Under the pieces are notes generated by a model that saw only the letters and a list, made by a program, of their open reading frames with translations, was not told where the DNA came from and did no database searches. A DNA stretch of 36,134 bases, from the NCBI GenBank assembly GCA_005808665.1, contig SYLG01000138.1:1-36134 (forward strand), written 5' to 3'. This stretch comes from Planctomycetia bacterium (GTDB lineage: Bacteria; Planctomycetota; Planctomycetia; Gemmatales; Gemmataceae). Both the position numbers and the translations under genes were made by a program. Shown piece after piece: positions 35,303 to 36,134 of this stretch (position 1 is the stretch's first letter; each line of letters starts with the position of its first letter).

Positions 35303-35471
35303 CCCAAGTTACCCGGTTTCCCGGGAAAAAGTCCAATCAGACTGCAAAAGTTGGGACACCCTGCCGTTTTGAACTCGACATGCTCCCAATTCCCGGGAAA
35401 AAAACACGGCCATGGTTCCAAAAGAGGTTAAAAATTCTTGGAAAATCACTCCAACTGCGTAACTTGGGTTA
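35300..35471. mobile_element. Second inverted-repeat (MITE-like) element inserted at TA
   Basis: The ends are TAACCCAAGTTAC (35300-35312) and GTAACTTGGGTTA (35459-35471), a perfect 13-bp inverted repeat with weaker similarity for another 6 bp and TA at both borders. The stretch TCCAACTGCGTAA at 35450-35462 is identical to 33374-33386 in the element at 33271-33392, so the two are related. A 13-bp direct repeat TTCCCGGGAAAAA occurs at 35318-35330 and 35390-35402, and TTCCAA/TTGGAA forms a hairpin at 35416-35443. No coding capacity. Confidence 0.8.
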
Positions 35472-35558
35472 GGGCTTTGGCTTGCCTAGTGTTTTTCATC
35501 CTCCGATGGAGCCGGAATACGGTTGAAAATCAGAGTTCGAGGGGTGAATACAGGAGTT

Positions 35559-35787
35559 GGGATCCCCTTAGGTCACTACCGCTATCGCAGATCAGGCCCT
35601 CATGACGCCTTCCCAACCAAAATTCCGTTGGGAAGGATTTTCAGGGATGCCAACGGAACATAAGCATCGTTAACCGCCTCGTGTCCTTACAACCTTAGAT
35701 CCCCAGCCAAAGGATAGCCTCCAAATGCTTCGGCGACCGAATTTAGCCGTGCTATTTCAGGAGGCCAATATCGCAGGCTTTGCCTGC
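35559..35787 (-). ncRNA. Candidate structured RNA (hairpin-rich, no gene)
   Basis: Several stems nest in 230 bp: GGGATC (35559-35564) with GATCCC (35698-35703) and AGGT (35570-35573) with ACCT (35692-35695) would close a multibranch domain. CCTTCCCAA (35608-35616) pairs with TTGGGAAGG (35628-35636), and the overlapping TTCCGTTGG (35623-35631) pairs with CCAACGGAA (35650-35658). GCCTCC (35717-35722) pairs with GGAGGC (35760-35765), TTCGG/CCGAA form a triloop hairpin at 35729-35741, and GCAGGC/GCCTGC at 35773-35787. The strand is uncertain; minus is preferred because one stem extends by a G-U pair. No known RNA family is claimed. Confidence 0.35.
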
Positions 35788-36061
35788 ACATCTGCGCTCC
35801 AGGAATTTTTCCACTCATTTGATCCCGTTTTTCTTGACCTTTTTCTTGTTTTTTGCTAGCATTCGAATCAGCCAGTCAATCTCTCCCATTTGACTTTGGG
35901 CCTTGCCGTGTTCCGCCTTCGCATTCTTTCCCGGTTCAAACATCTTAAATCTCTTTGTTTCAAAGGGATGAGGCGGATAACTAATCCCTTTACTGTATGC
36001 GTTCACGGGATTTTGAGATTTTAGTTGACACGAATGGGTCTTTCCAGCGATACCAGCTGGC

Positions 36062-36134
36062 ATGCAGTCACCCGACATACTTTCGGAAACGGAACACGAT
36101 CTCGAGACTTTACTCAGATGTGCCAGGGAGGAGA
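36062..36134 (+). CDS. Possible start of a truncated gene at the window edge
   Basis: An ATG at 36062 opens a frame running off the window end; 24 codons are visible and read MQSPDILSETEHDLETLL then RCAREE. An in-frame TGA lies about 40 bp upstream, so this would be the true N-terminus. The acidic, Leu-rich helix resembles the N-terminus of ECF sigma factors or similar regulators, but 24 residues cannot decide. No strong ribosome-binding site is seen. A minus-strand open frame covers 35815-36078 and is equally unproven. Confidence 0.25.
   Translation, partial: MQSPDILSETEHDLETLLRCAREE

Noticed and set aside
35440-35494. Minus-strand short frame starting at GGAGGATG, MKNTRQAKAL...
   Set aside because: The ribosome-binding site touches the ATG, the frame is 17 codons and runs into the mobile element, and it lacks the N-terminal motif expected of an IscB-type protein after a candidate RNA.
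35815-36078. An 87-codon minus-strand open frame
   Set aside because: No recognisable sequence and no ribosome-binding site; possible but unsupported. Its Lys-rich end could be chance in AT-rich DNA.
1-36134. tRNA, rRNA and CRISPR arrays
   Set aside because: No cloverleaf with a T-loop and acceptor match, no rRNA-like conserved blocks, and no regularly spaced identical repeats were seen on either strand.

Overview
The window looks like chromosomal DNA of a planctomycete, probably from the Gemmatales/Pirellulales side of the phylum; I cannot name a genus. The case rests on a typical planctomycete surface set: a Tat-exported DUF1501 protein, a PPC-domain protein, a large DUF1549/DUF1553 protein with Cys-rich cytochrome-like motifs, and a c-type-cytochrome/WD40 fusion. 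A sulfatase, an SMP-30 family lactonase, an EF-hand/calpain-like lipoprotein and both type I and type III glutamine synthetases fit the same picture. No rRNA, tRNA, CRISPR array or complete insertion sequence is visible.

Layout. 1-537: possible IS21-type end remnant and a leader region. 538-9100: the DUF1501 gene, closed by a strong intrinsic terminator, then three co-directional genes (PPC protein, DUF1549/1553, cytochrome-WD40-coiled coil) that look like one transcription unit. 9246-15536: an AddB-like nuclease and an AddA-like helicase-nuclease, a two-gene double-strand-break processing module. 15703-18690 (minus): a parvulin-type lipoprotein, a YhaM-like OB/HD exoribonuclease and a DUF393 thioredoxin-like protein. 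18805-22943 (plus): rhamnulokinase, SMP-30 lactonase and sulfatase, consistent with use of sulfated deoxy-sugar polysaccharides. 22934-25912 (minus): a DegT-type aminotransferase, a CaMKII-association-domain protein and the calpain-like lipoprotein. 26081-27849 (plus): a TerC-type membrane protein overlapping a zinc-ribbon methyltransferase by 4 bp. 28166-31854 (plus): glnA (GSI) followed 95 bp later by GSIII, the nitrogen-assimilation core of the window, then an unknown membrane protein. 32580-33174 (minus): a nucleotidyltransferase and its small partner, overlapping by 65 bp. 33459-35302: deoC, a double-FKBP lipoprotein and a VF530-family DNA-binding protein. 35303-36134 is almost gene-free and holds a small inverted-repeat element and a hairpin-rich stretch.

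The signals least explained by ordinary genes are non-coding. (1) A family of short inverted-repeat elements inserted at TA (33271-33392, 35300-35471, and a decayed copy at 27847-27906) shares terminal sequence; two copies supply the TAA stop codon of the upstream gene. (2) About 230 bp (35559-35787) is packed with inverted repeats, including two mutually exclusive 9-bp stems, and is a candidate structured RNA. (3) The leader of the calpain-like gene can fold so that its ribosome-binding site lies in a stem. All domain calls come from reading the translated sequence and motif memory, with no database search.
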